From NCBI GenBank assembly GCA_016462625.1, contig JAEMSV010000016.1:1-51406 (forward strand): DNA of 51,406 bases, given 5' to 3'. This document shows, in pieces, positions 24,923-32,421 of this stretch (its first letter is position 1; each line of letters opens with the position of its first letter). Under the pieces are notes generated by a model. The model ran no database searches, had not been told where the DNA came from, and worked only from the letters and a program-made list of their open reading frames with translations. The stretch comes from Solirubrobacteraceae bacterium. GTDB lineage: Bacteria; Actinomycetota; Thermoleophilia; Solirubrobacterales; Solirubrobacteraceae. A program made the position numbers and the translations under genes.

Positions 24923-26067
24923 CCCCCTCTCGCGCCCCCCGCATCGTGTCCGTCATGACGACGGTGGCCCATGGCGGCGCGGAGTACGCGAACGTCGACC
25001 TGCTGGACGGTCTCGCCGCCCGCGGCTGGGACACGACGCTGATCACCGACCTTCCCGACCTCGTCACCGGCACCCGGGTGAACGTGCGCGAGGCCGATCT
25101 CGGCCCGAAGCTCTCCAAGCGCAGCCTCGGCCAGGTCGCCACGGGCTTCGTGCCGTGGACGGTCCGCCTGCGCCGCGCGCTCGCCGAAGAGGCCGCGCGG
25201 GCGCCGATCGACGTCACGCTGCTGCACTTCAAGAAGGAGCAGCTGATGACGCCCTTTCTGCCCCGGTCGATCACCGGCCGGGTGCTCTGGGCCGAGTGGG
25301 GGCCGCTCCCGCTGCCGATGCGGCGTCCCGGCGCACGGCATCTCTACGCGACGGCAGCGCGGATGACCGACCACATCCTCGCCGTGTCCCGGGAGACCGC
25401 CGACTCCCTCATCGAGGTCGGCGTGCCCGAGGGACGGGTGAGCGTCCTGCCGCCGATCGTCTCGTCGGGCATCGCGTTCGACCCCGAGGCCCGCGCCCGC
25501 GTCCGCGCGCGCTGGGGCGTCACCGACGACACGTTCGTCGTCGGCTGCGTGTCCCGGCTCAGCGGGGGCAAGCGCGTCGACGTGATCATCGACGCGCTCG
25601 ACCACCTCGACGGGGACGTCCGGCTCGTGATCGCCGGCGAGGGGGACAACGCCGCCGAGCTGCGAGCTCGTGCCGCGCATCTCGGCGACCGGGTGCTCTT
25701 CTTGCCCGGCGTCCGCGGCCAGGTCAGTCAGATCCTCTCGGCCTTCGACGCCCAGGTCTTCGCCCCGCAGGAGCAGGAGGGCCTGCCGCGCTCCCTGATG
25801 CTCGGGATGCTCATGGGGCTCCCGGTCCTCGCGACCGGCCCCACCGGGGCGGCCGGTCTCCTCGATCCGTCAGCCGTGGCGTCGCCGGCCCACGATCCGC
25901 GGGCCGTCGCGGCGCTGCTGGCCCGCCATCGGGCCGACCCGGCGCTGCGTCGCCGCGAGGGCGACGCGCTGCGCACGATCGCCCAGAGGCGCTTCGACCC
26001 GGCGCGCACCACCGAGCAGGCCGAGCGGGTGCTGCTCGGGCAGAACGGGGCTAGGCCCAGAGGTTGA
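24919..26067 (+). CDS. Glycosyltransferase, GT4 type
   Basis: A 382-residue GT-B glycosyltransferase. The N-terminal IVSVMTTVAHGGAEYANVDLL is the acceptor-domain glycine loop, FVVGCVSRLSGGKRVDVIIDAL starts the nucleotide-sugar domain, and QEQEGLPRSLMLGMLMGLPV replaces the E-x7-E donor motif. It is a close paralogue of the enzyme at 34727: both have a KKEQL block and (A/C)EWGP(L/I)P(L/F)P. It probably transfers a sugar to a lipid-linked surface glycan. Translationally coupled to the phosphatase gene by ATGA, it converges with a short putative membrane peptide. Confidence 0.88.
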   Translation: MTPSRAPRIVSVMTTVAHGGAEYANVDLLDGLAARGWDTTLITDLPDLVTGTRVNVREADLGPKLSKRSLGQVATGFVPWTVRLRRALAEEAARAPIDVTLLHFKKEQLMTPFLPRSITGRVLWAEWGPLPLPMRRPGARHLYATAARMTDHILAVSRETADSLIEVGVPEGRVSVLPPIVSSGIAFDPEARARVRARWGVTDDTFVVGCVSRLSGGKRVDVIIDALDHLDGDVRLVIAGEGDNAAELRARAAHLGDRVLFLPGVRGQVSQILSAFDAQVFAPQEQEGLPRSLMLGMLMGLPVLATGPTGAAGLLDPSAVASPAHDPRAVAALLARHRADPALRRREGDALRTIAQRRFDPARTTEQAERVLLGQNGARPRG

Positions 26068-26140
26068 TCGCGGCGACGATGATCCCCGCGAGCACGAAGA
26101 CGACGATTGCGGCCTGGGTCCAGAGCCAGAACGGAGACAC
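26051..26140 (-). CDS. Putative 29-residue single-pass membrane peptide
   Basis: A short frame from GTG 26140 encodes SPFWLWTQ followed by one continuous hydrophobic helix of about 20 residues (AAIVVFVLAGIIVAAINLWA). It is too short for standard gene callers. Its stop lies inside the end of the convergent glycosyltransferase gene (17-base overlap). No strong ribosome-binding site is visible, so support comes from the clean amphipathic-to-hydrophobic layout only. If real it would be an inner-membrane micropeptide. Confidence 0.4.
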   Translation of the reverse strand: MSPFWLWTQAAIVVFVLAGIIVAAINLWA

Positions 26141-26165
26141 ACCGCGCAGGGTAGCCCGGGGCGGC

Positions 26166-26195
26166 TTGACCCGGTTCCCTACCGAGAAGTAGCGT
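26166..26195 (+). promoter_or_regulatory. Leaderless promoter of the short-chain dehydrogenase gene
   Basis: TTGACC (26166-26171), an 18-bp spacer and TAGCGT (26190-26195) resemble a housekeeping promoter, and the ATG comes six bases after the -10. Transcription would start at or beside the ATG, giving a leaderless mRNA. No Shine-Dalgarno sequence is present, which agrees. Confidence 0.55.
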
Positions 26196-26201
26196 CGGGG
26201 C

Positions 26202-27002
26202 ATGCCTCTCCCCGTCCCATCGCCAGAAACCACCGCGCTCGTCACCGGAGCCTCCTCCGGCATCGGTGCCGATCTCGCCCGGGAGCTCGCCGCGCGCGGC
26301 CACGGCGTCGTCCTGGTCGCCCGCCGCCTCGACCGGCTCCAGGCGCTCGCCGAGGAGCTCACGGCCGCCCACGGGATCCGTGCCGAGGCGATCGCCTGCG
26401 ACCTCGAGGATCCGAAGGCGCGCGACGCCCTCCCCGCGAAGATCGAGAAGCTCGGCCTGACGGTCGACATCCTCGTCAACAACGCCGGCTTCGGGACCTC
26501 CGGCCGCTTCGACAAGCTCGACGGCGCGCGTGAGGCGAGCATGGTCCGCCTGAACTGCGAGGCCGTCGTCGCGCTGAGCTCGGCGTACGCGCCGCAGTTC
26601 GTCGAGCGCGGGTCGGGCGCGATCCTCATCGTCGCCTCGTCGGCCGGCATGCAGCCCATCCCCAAGCAGGCGACCTACGCCGCGTCGAAGGCGTTCGCCC
26701 ATACCTTCGGCGAGAGCCTGCACGCCGAGCTGAAGCCCTACGGCGTGTCGGTCACGTCGCTCTGCCCGGGCCCGGTCGCGACCGAGTTCGCCGAGACCGC
26801 CGGCCTCGAGGACATGTTCGACAGCGTCCCCGGGTTCGCGCAGGTCACGTCGCCGGAGTGCGCCGCGGCGGCGATCGAAGGACTGGCGGACAACCGCCGG
26901 GTCGTCGTCCCCGGGATCTTCACGAAGGCGATGACGCTCTCCGGGCGCCACACCCCGCGCGCGATCCTGCTGCCGACGCTGCGGCGGTTCTACCCGGCCT
27001 GA
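26202..27002 (+). CDS. Short-chain dehydrogenase/reductase (SDR)
   Basis: A 266-residue classical SDR. The nucleotide-binding GASSGIG is at 16-22, NNAG at 93-96, the catalytic Ser in IVASSAG near 146, and the Tyr159-x3-Lys163 pair in TYAASKAF. It is probably a NAD(P)H oxidoreductase for a lipid or small carbonyl. Arg pairs (ARRLDR) after the second strand suggest NADP(H) preference. It has its own leaderless-type promoter. Its 3' end overlaps the convergent TetR gene by 13 bases. Confidence 0.9.
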   Translation: MPLPVPSPETTALVTGASSGIGADLARELAARGHGVVLVARRLDRLQALAEELTAAHGIRAEAIACDLEDPKARDALPAKIEKLGLTVDILVNNAGFGTSGRFDKLDGAREASMVRLNCEAVVALSSAYAPQFVERGSGAILIVASSAGMQPIPKQATYAASKAFAHTFGESLHAELKPYGVSVTSLCPGPVATEFAETAGLEDMFDSVPGFAQVTSPECAAAAIEGLADNRRVVVPGIFTKAMTLSGRHTPRAILLPTLRRFYPA

Positions 27003-27571
27003 GCCAGGGCCGCGCGGACCCACCGGTCGAGCGCCGCGTCTTCGATCGGGGCGCTCGAGACCAGCAGGCGGAACCAGATCGGCGCGATGACCAGCTCGAG
27101 CACCGCGGAGCCGTCGACGTCGACCGGGAGCTCGCCGCGGGCGACCGCCCGGTCGATGATGACCCCGGTGCGTTCGCGGCGGTCCTCCCAGAATCCGTGC
27201 CGGTACTCGGCCGCGGCGTCGTCGGAGAGGGCGACCATCGACCGGAGGAACCGCGTGACCTCGGGCGCGCTCAGGGCCGTGGCGATGTCGCCCGCCATCT
27301 GGCGCAGGTCGCCCGTGACCGTCCCCGTGTCCGGAACGGTGATCATCGCGGCGGAGATCTCCTTGATCGCCGCGAGCACGAGCTCGGGCTTGTTCGCCCA
27401 GCGGCGGTAGATCGTCGTCCGGTGGACACCGGCGGCGTCCGCGATCTCCCCGATCGACAGTTCCTCGTAGCCGGACGCGAGGAGCTGCTCCATCGTCGCC
27501 TGCAGGACGGCCGACCGCACGCGGGCGCTGCGCCCACCGGGGCGGCGGCGCACATCGTCGGGAGCGGACAT
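26990..27571 (-). CDS. TetR-family transcriptional regulator
   Basis: A 193-residue repressor. The helix-turn-helix is at about residues 25-70 (ATMEQLLASGYEELSIGEIA, AGVHRTTIYRRWANKPELV). The C-terminal domain resembles the TetR_C_11-type ligand pocket. I start it at ATG 27571 rather than the upstream in-frame ATG at 27607, because the helix-turn-helix lead is then a normal length. TAGCGT, eight bases upstream on its own strand (27580-27585), may be its -10. A 26-bp inverted repeat in the divergent gap is its likely site. Confidence 0.85.
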   Translation of the reverse strand: MSAPDDVRRRPGGRSARVRSAVLQATMEQLLASGYEELSIGEIADAAGVHRTTIYRRWANKPELVLAAIKEISAAMITVPDTGTVTGDLRQMAGDIATALSAPEVTRFLRSMVALSDDAAAEYRHGFWEDRRERTGVIIDRAVARGELPVDVDGSAVLELVIAPIWFRLLVSSAPIEDAALDRWVRAALAQAG

Positions 27572-27613
27572 GGCCCCTGACGCTATCGCCGGCCACCCAC
27601 GAGACATGACGAC

Positions 27614-27647
27614 TTGCTTTCACTAACGCAGCGGGTGTAGCGTTAGT
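27614..27647 (+). promoter_or_regulatory. Leaderless promoter overlapped by an 8-10-8 operator
   Basis: TTGCTT (27614-27619), an 18-bp spacer, TAGCGT (27638-27643) and six bases to ATG 27650 repeat the layout at 26166. ACTAACGC (27622-27629) and GCGTTAGT (27640-27647) are perfect inverted arms that cover the spacer and the -10. A dimer bound here would block the secreted hydrolase promoter; the divergent TetR is the natural candidate. Confidence 0.6.
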
Positions 27648-27649
27648 CC

Positions 27650-29410
27650 ATGTCCCCAGCGCGCTGGATCACCGCCCTGACCATCCTCGGCCTGGCACTG
27701 CCCGCCGGGGCCGACGCCGCCGCGCCGGCCTCAGGCGTCGTCGAGCGGGTCGAGACCCCGTGGGTGTCGGCTGCGGCGACCGATGTCCCGCGCTGGACGG
27801 GGGTCACGCAGTCGTTCGTCCGTCTCCGCGCACCCCTGAGCGCCCGGTACCCGGCGCATCCCGCCGCATGCGACTGGATCACCTACCTGCGCTACCGCGC
27901 CGCCGACGGGCCCGCTGACCCGCGCCAGGCCGACGCTGTCTACGTCGGCATGCCCGGCATCTTCGGCGGGGCGTCGGACTTCGACATCATCGGCCGCAAC
28001 ATCGTCAGCGAGGCCCGGAGCCAGGGCAGGCACGTCGAGGTCTGGGGCATCGACCGCCGCTCGAACTGCCTCGAGGACCGCACCGGCATCGACGCCGCGA
28101 AGACCGCGAAGGACGCACGCGTCGCGCTGGACTACTACTACCGCGGCAAGGAGATCGAGGGCCGCCGCTTCGAGGACTTCCGCGGGACGCCGCCGTCGAC
28201 GTTCCGCATCGACCTGCACGGCCGCGCGCAGTTCCAGCGCCAGCTCGGCGTCGAGCAGACGCTCCAGGACTACTACGCCGTGATCGCCGAGGCGTTCCCC
28301 GACCCGGCCGAGCGGCGGCAGAAGGTCGTCTGCGGCGGGCACTCGCTGGGCGGGATCCTCACCGGGCTGTTCCTGGCCTGGGACTTCGACGGCAACCGCC
28401 GCACGACCGACGACGCCGGGTACAGCCAGTGCGCCGGCTTCATCGCGCTCGACACGTTCGTCGTGAGCCGCGCGGATCGCAAGATCGTGCCCGCGCTCGG
28501 CGCACTGACCGGCCTGTCGGGCCCGCTCGAGGTCCCGGGCGATCCGTTCATCTCCCTCCCGGTGATCAACCCGGAGCTGATGGCGCTCATCACGGGCGCC
28601 GCCGGGAACGCGTACTTCGACGGGGCGCGCGAGACCACCCTCCAGCGCGAGGTCCCGCGCACACCCCGGGTCCGCGAGGCGCTGCGCATCCTCTTCAGCC
28701 GGGACCTCGCCCACTACCAGCGCGGCGGCCGGCCCGACCTCACGGATCTGCGCCTCACCAGCGAGGCGGTGTTCGGCCTGATGCTCGACGACAACGTCTT
28801 CAACGTCACGGGCATCGCGCAGATCAGCATGGGCTTTCCGGCCGGTGGCCGGCTCGTCGAGAAGAACTTCCCCCTCCCCAACGCGCTCGCGCTCCTCCCC
28901 GGGCTGCGGCCGCTCACCGGCAACCTCCTGGGCGGCGGCCGGCTCATCGTCCCCTCCGAGCCCGCCGGGCCGGGCAACACGGGCCCGCTCTACCGCTGGC
29001 GCACCCTCGGCGACGTCCCGACGAACCGGTACACGAACCCCGGCCGCGAGACGGCCGACCTCCGGCAGGTGGCCCGCGCGTTCTTCGAGCCCCCGGCGGA
29101 CTTCGTCGAGTACTACTTCCCGACCAAGCTCGTCACGGATGTGGGTGCGGCACTCGTGGGCATCCGGGCGGGCACGCTCGGCAGGCATCTGCTGCACGAC
29201 GACGCGGCCTTCCGCCTGCCCGGGCTGAACCTCCTCGCCGGTGAGGGCCCGGCGCGAGTCGCGGGAAGCATCCGGCACCCGGGCCGGAGTGTCGTACTGC
29301 CCGGCTACAAGCACCTCGACCCGCTCACCGCCGCCCCCGAGCAGGCCTCGGGCGACGCGGAGCGGGGCATGGTGGAGGCGACCGACTTCCTGGTGTCGCT
29401 GGCAGGGTGA
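27650..29410 (+). CDS. Secreted alpha/beta-hydrolase-like protein
   Basis: Encodes 586 residues with a signal peptide (about residues 1-24) and an extracellular alpha/beta-hydrolase. VYVGMPGIFGGASDF marks the oxyanion side, the nucleophile elbow is CGGHSLGG (Ser232), and a late GYKHLDPL suggests the catalytic His. Between them is a long insertion without recognised domains. The substrate is unknown; lipid or ester hydrolysis is the family expectation. ATG 27650 lies six bases from a -10 box, so translation is probably leaderless. The stop abuts the convergent diguanylate cyclase stop without spacing (TGATCA). Confidence 0.78.
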   Translation: MSPARWITALTILGLALPAGADAAAPASGVVERVETPWVSAAATDVPRWTGVTQSFVRLRAPLSARYPAHPAACDWITYLRYRAADGPADPRQADAVYVGMPGIFGGASDFDIIGRNIVSEARSQGRHVEVWGIDRRSNCLEDRTGIDAAKTAKDARVALDYYYRGKEIEGRRFEDFRGTPPSTFRIDLHGRAQFQRQLGVEQTLQDYYAVIAEAFPDPAERRQKVVCGGHSLGGILTGLFLAWDFDGNRRTTDDAGYSQCAGFIALDTFVVSRADRKIVPALGALTGLSGPLEVPGDPFISLPVINPELMALITGAAGNAYFDGARETTLQREVPRTPRVREALRILFSRDLAHYQRGGRPDLTDLRLTSEAVFGLMLDDNVFNVTGIAQISMGFPAGGRLVEKNFPLPNALALLPGLRPLTGNLLGGGRLIVPSEPAGPGNTGPLYRWRTLGDVPTNRYTNPGRETADLRQVARAFFEPPADFVEYYFPTKLVTDVGAALVGIRAGTLGRHLLHDDAAFRLPGLNLLAGEGPARVAGSIRHPGRSVVLPGYKHLDPLTAAPEQASGDAERGMVEATDFLVSLAG

Positions 29411-30409
29411 TCAGGCCGCGGCGACCGTGGCCGCGTTCGCCACGACCCGGTTGCGGCCCGTGCGCTTGGCGCCGTAGAGCGCGCGGTCCGCGGCGAGCAT
29501 GATGTCCGCGTGATCGCCGCGGTCGGTGGCGGCCACGCCGATGCTGATCGTCATCGGCACGTCGTCGCCGCGCGTCTCGTCCTCGACGCGCGAGCGCAAG
29601 CGCTCGGCGATGGCCGTCGCCTCCTCCAGCCCCGTGTTCCGGAGCAGGAGCGCGAACTCCTCACCGCCGACCCGGGCGAAGACGTCGTCCGGACGGGCGC
29701 TGCCGTGCGCGATCAGCGCGAGCCGCTGGAGCGCGGTGTCGCCCTCCGCGTGGCCGAACTCGTCGTTGACCTGCTTGAAGTGGTCGATGTCGAGCGCCAC
29801 GATCGCGTAGTCGCGGCCGGCGAGCTTGGCCATCTGATCCTCGAACGCGCCGCGGTTCAGCACGCCCGTGAGGGCGTCGTGGCGCGCGAGGGTCTGCAGC
29901 TGATCGACGAGGCGGTCGTTCTGGGCCCGAAGCGAGGTGACGACGGTCGCGGTCGCGAGGATGATCGAGCAGCCGATGCAGAAGATGATCATGCGGTCGG
30001 TCGGCTCGGCGACGAAGAACAGCGCCAGCGCGAAGGTGACGATCGCCCAGACGCTGTTGACGATCACGTGCCGGCGGGTCAGGTAGTACGCCGTGATCAT
30101 GATCGGCCAGAGGTAGAAGCTCGGGGTCAGGAGCATCGGCCGGGTGACGCCGACCGCGACGGAGATGAACCCGATCGCGAGCATCATCACGCCGACGACC
30201 ACGCCCTCCGGGGCGTTGCGCCAGACGCCCATCGTCACGCCCGTCACGCCGAAGCAGCCCGCGAGCGTGTACATCGCCGCGTGATCGGAGGGGTCGCGGT
30301 CCCGGATCAGGACCGCGAACAGGATCGCGAGGACACCGACGCCGCTCAGGGCGGCGATGGTCTTGCGCAGGCGCTCGATGTTGTCCGTGCGGGGTTCCCC
30401 CATCCACAT
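29411..30409 (-). CDS. Membrane diguanylate cyclase (GGDEF)
   Basis: A 332-residue c-di-GMP synthase. Residues 17-160 contain about six transmembrane segments; the GGDEF domain fills 175-325. The active site is GGEEF at 248-252, and the inhibitory I-site RPDD (239-242) is five residues upstream, so product feedback inhibition is expected. DIDHFKQVNDEFGHAEGD gives the metal and GTP contacts. No periplasmic sensor domain is evident, so the membrane part may itself sense. Placed inside the polysaccharide block, it may link c-di-GMP to glycan output, by inference. Confidence 0.93.
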   Translation of the reverse strand: MWMGEPRTDNIERLRKTIAALSGVGVLAILFAVLIRDRDPSDHAAMYTLAGCFGVTGVTMGVWRNAPEGVVVGVMMLAIGFISVAVGVTRPMLLTPSFYLWPIMITAYYLTRRHVIVNSVWAIVTFALALFFVAEPTDRMIIFCIGCSIILATATVVTSLRAQNDRLVDQLQTLARHDALTGVLNRGAFEDQMAKLAGRDYAIVALDIDHFKQVNDEFGHAEGDTALQRLALIAHGSARPDDVFARVGGEEFALLLRNTGLEEATAIAERLRSRVEDETRGDDVPMTISIGVAATDRGDHADIMLAADRALYGAKRTGRNRVVANAATVAAA

Positions 30410-30425
30410 GTCACATCGGTCTGTG

Positions 30426-30447
30426 ACCCGGCGGGCGGCAGCCGGGT
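30426..30447 (-). terminator. Possible terminator after the GT4 gene
   Basis: ACCCGGC and GCCGGGT pair with an eight-base loop, 11 bases after the reverse-strand GT4 stop. A second small stem, CGGGT/ACCCG (30451-30465), overlaps that stop. Neither is followed by a T-run. Confidence 0.4.
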
Positions 30448-30458
30448 GGACGGGTTGC

Positions 30459-31643
30459 CTACCCGGTATCCCCAGAACCCCGCGCCGCCCGCGCGGGCCC
30501 GTAGGCCTCCGCGACCGTCCGCCGGGCTATCGCGGGCCAGGCGAACTCACGCTCGGCCAGCTCGGCGCCCGCGGCGCCACGGCGGGCGGATTCGGCGTGA
30601 CCGGCCGCCACGACGGCCCGGAGCGTCGCCGCAAGGGCCCCGGCGTCCGTCCCCGTGCAGATCCAGCCGGTCTCGCCGTCCTTCACCACTTCCGGCAGTC
30701 CGCCGACCGGGAAGACGACCGGCGCGCGGGCGAAGCCGTAGGCCAGCAGGAGGACCCCACTCGCGCTGGCGCGCCTGTAAGGGAGGGCCGCGACGTCCGC
30801 CGCGGCGAAGAAGCCCGCAGCCGTCTCCATCGAGTGGAAGCCCTCGCGGACCACGACCCGCCCCGCGAGCCGCTCGTCGACGAGCAGCGGCGCGACCGCC
30901 TCGAGCGCGCCCTTGTCCTCTCCTGCCAGGACGACGTGGAGTTCGGGGACCTCCGCGGCCGCCTGGAGCAGCAGATCGATGCCCTTGTCCTCGCGCAGCT
31001 GCCCGAACAGGAGCGCGACCGTCGCGCCGGCGGGCAGGCCGAGCTCCGCGCGCGCCTCGTCGCGATCCGGCGCCCCGCCGGTTCGGGCCAGGCCGCCGTA
31101 CTCGCCATGCGGGATCACGACAGCCTTCGCGCGCACCTCCGGGGTGAGGTTCGGCAGGTCCGCGCGCGCATGGACGATGACGACGTCCGCGCGCCGCTCG
31201 GCCCATTCCTTGAAGCGGACCCGCATCCCGCCCGCGCGGTCGAACGTGTTGTGCGGGGTGTGCACGATCGCCGCGCCGGCGAGGTGCCAGATCCAGTGCT
31301 GGAACGCCGCCAGCGGCGGCCATTCGGCGCCGTGGGTGTGGACGAGGCCGAAGCGGCGGGCCCGCGGCGTGAGCGCGACGATGACGGCCGCGTGCCCGAG
31401 GCCGTTGAAGATGCGGCCGGCACCGATGCGCCGGAGGAGCCGGGAGACCCGCCCGTGGTCGCGCAGGTAGGGGAACATCGCGCGCGTGTCGACGCCGGGG
31501 AGCGGCGGGTGGGGATGGTCGCGGGCCGTCGCCAGCTGGACCTCCCAGCCCTCCGCCGCGATGGCCACGGCGAGCCGGGCTCCGTAGTCGCCCACGCCGC
31601 CGAAGCCGCCCTCTTCGACCATCAAGACCCGGTTGCTCTCCAT
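30459..31643 (-). CDS. Glycosyltransferase, GT4 type
   Basis: A 394-residue GT-B enzyme. The N-terminal VLMVEEGGFGGVGDYGARLA is the acceptor-side glycine loop, HGAEWPPLAAF and HTPHNTFDRAGG follow, ALLFGQLREDKGIDLLLQAA opens the donor domain, and ASASGVLLLAYGFARAPVV occupies the E-x7-E region without the canonical first Glu. The sugar donor is unknown. It is transcribed alone, divergent from the nucleotidyltransferase by 53 bases. It ends in a hairpin before the diguanylate cyclase gene, so it probably has its own promoter. Confidence 0.87.
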   Translation of the reverse strand: MESNRVLMVEEGGFGGVGDYGARLAVAIAAEGWEVQLATARDHPHPPLPGVDTRAMFPYLRDHGRVSRLLRRIGAGRIFNGLGHAAVIVALTPRARRFGLVHTHGAEWPPLAAFQHWIWHLAGAAIVHTPHNTFDRAGGMRVRFKEWAERRADVVIVHARADLPNLTPEVRAKAVVIPHGEYGGLARTGGAPDRDEARAELGLPAGATVALLFGQLREDKGIDLLLQAAAEVPELHVVLAGEDKGALEAVAPLLVDERLAGRVVVREGFHSMETAAGFFAAADVAALPYRRASASGVLLLAYGFARAPVVFPVGGLPEVVKDGETGWICTGTDAGALAATLRAVVAAGHAESARRGAAGAELAEREFAWPAIARRTVAEAYGPARAARGSGDTG

Positions 31644-31696
31644 TCCGGGCCGATCCTACGCTGCGCCCCGCCGGTCGACCCGTCAACATTGCGGCC

Positions 31697-32419
31697 GTGT
31701 CGAGACGTGCAGTCATCCTGGCCGGCGGCCTCGGCACCCGGCTGCGCCCGTACACCGTGGTGCTCCCGAAGCCGCTGATGCCGGTCGGCGACCGCCCGGT
31801 CCTCGACATCGTGATCCGCCAGCTGAAGCGCTCGGAGTTCGACCAGGTCACGATCGCCACCGGCTACCTCGCCGAGCTGATCGAGGCGTTCTTCCGCGAC
31901 GGCGGCGACTACGACATCCCGATCGACTACTACCGCGAGCACGAGCCGCTGGGCACCGTTGGCGCCCTGGGCGTCATCGACGGCCTCGACGAGGACTTCC
32001 TCGTCATGAACGGCGACATCCTCACCGACATCGACTACGCCCAGATCCTGTCCGACCACGGGAAGAGCGACGCGATCGCGACGATCGCCACCCGCAGCAC
32101 CAAGGTCCAGGTCTCGCTCGGCGTCCTGGACTTCGCCGACGACGACGACCCGACGCTGCTGACGAACTACTTCGAGAAGCCGAACATCGAGTACGAGTCC
32201 TCGATGGGCGTCTACTGCTTCGACCCGCGGGTCCGCGACTTCATCGAGCCCGGCGAGCGGATCGACTTCCCCGACCTCATGCTGCGCCTCATGCACGAGG
32301 GCGAGAAGGTCCGCGCGTGGCGCTCGAACGACTTCTGGCTGGATATCGGGCGCCCCGAGGACTACGAGCAGGCCCAGGACGACATCGAGGCGCTGCGGGA
32401 CCGGCTCATCCCCGAGTAG
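31697..32419 (+). CDS. Sugar-1-phosphate nucleotidyltransferase
   Basis: A 240-residue enzyme that makes an NDP-sugar. Visible are the nucleotide-binding LAGGLGTRLRPYTVVLPKPLMP at 9-30, the metal Asp in VMNGDILTDIDY near 105, and WLDIGRPEDYEQA at the C-terminus. Without the left-handed beta-helix of longer relatives, it is a stand-alone pyrophosphorylase, of the RmlA, RfbF or mannose-1-phosphate guanylyltransferase kind. The precise base and sugar cannot be assigned. The GTG start at 31697 begins directly at the family N-terminus. It leads a forward run of three glycosyltransferase genes. Confidence 0.88.
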   Translation: MSRRAVILAGGLGTRLRPYTVVLPKPLMPVGDRPVLDIVIRQLKRSEFDQVTIATGYLAELIEAFFRDGGDYDIPIDYYREHEPLGTVGALGVIDGLDEDFLVMNGDILTDIDYAQILSDHGKSDAIATIATRSTKVQVSLGVLDFADDDDPTLLTNYFEKPNIEYESSMGVYCFDPRVRDFIEPGERIDFPDLMLRLMHEGEKVRAWRSNDFWLDIGRPEDYEQAQDDIEALRDRLIPE

Positions 32420-32421
32420 TG

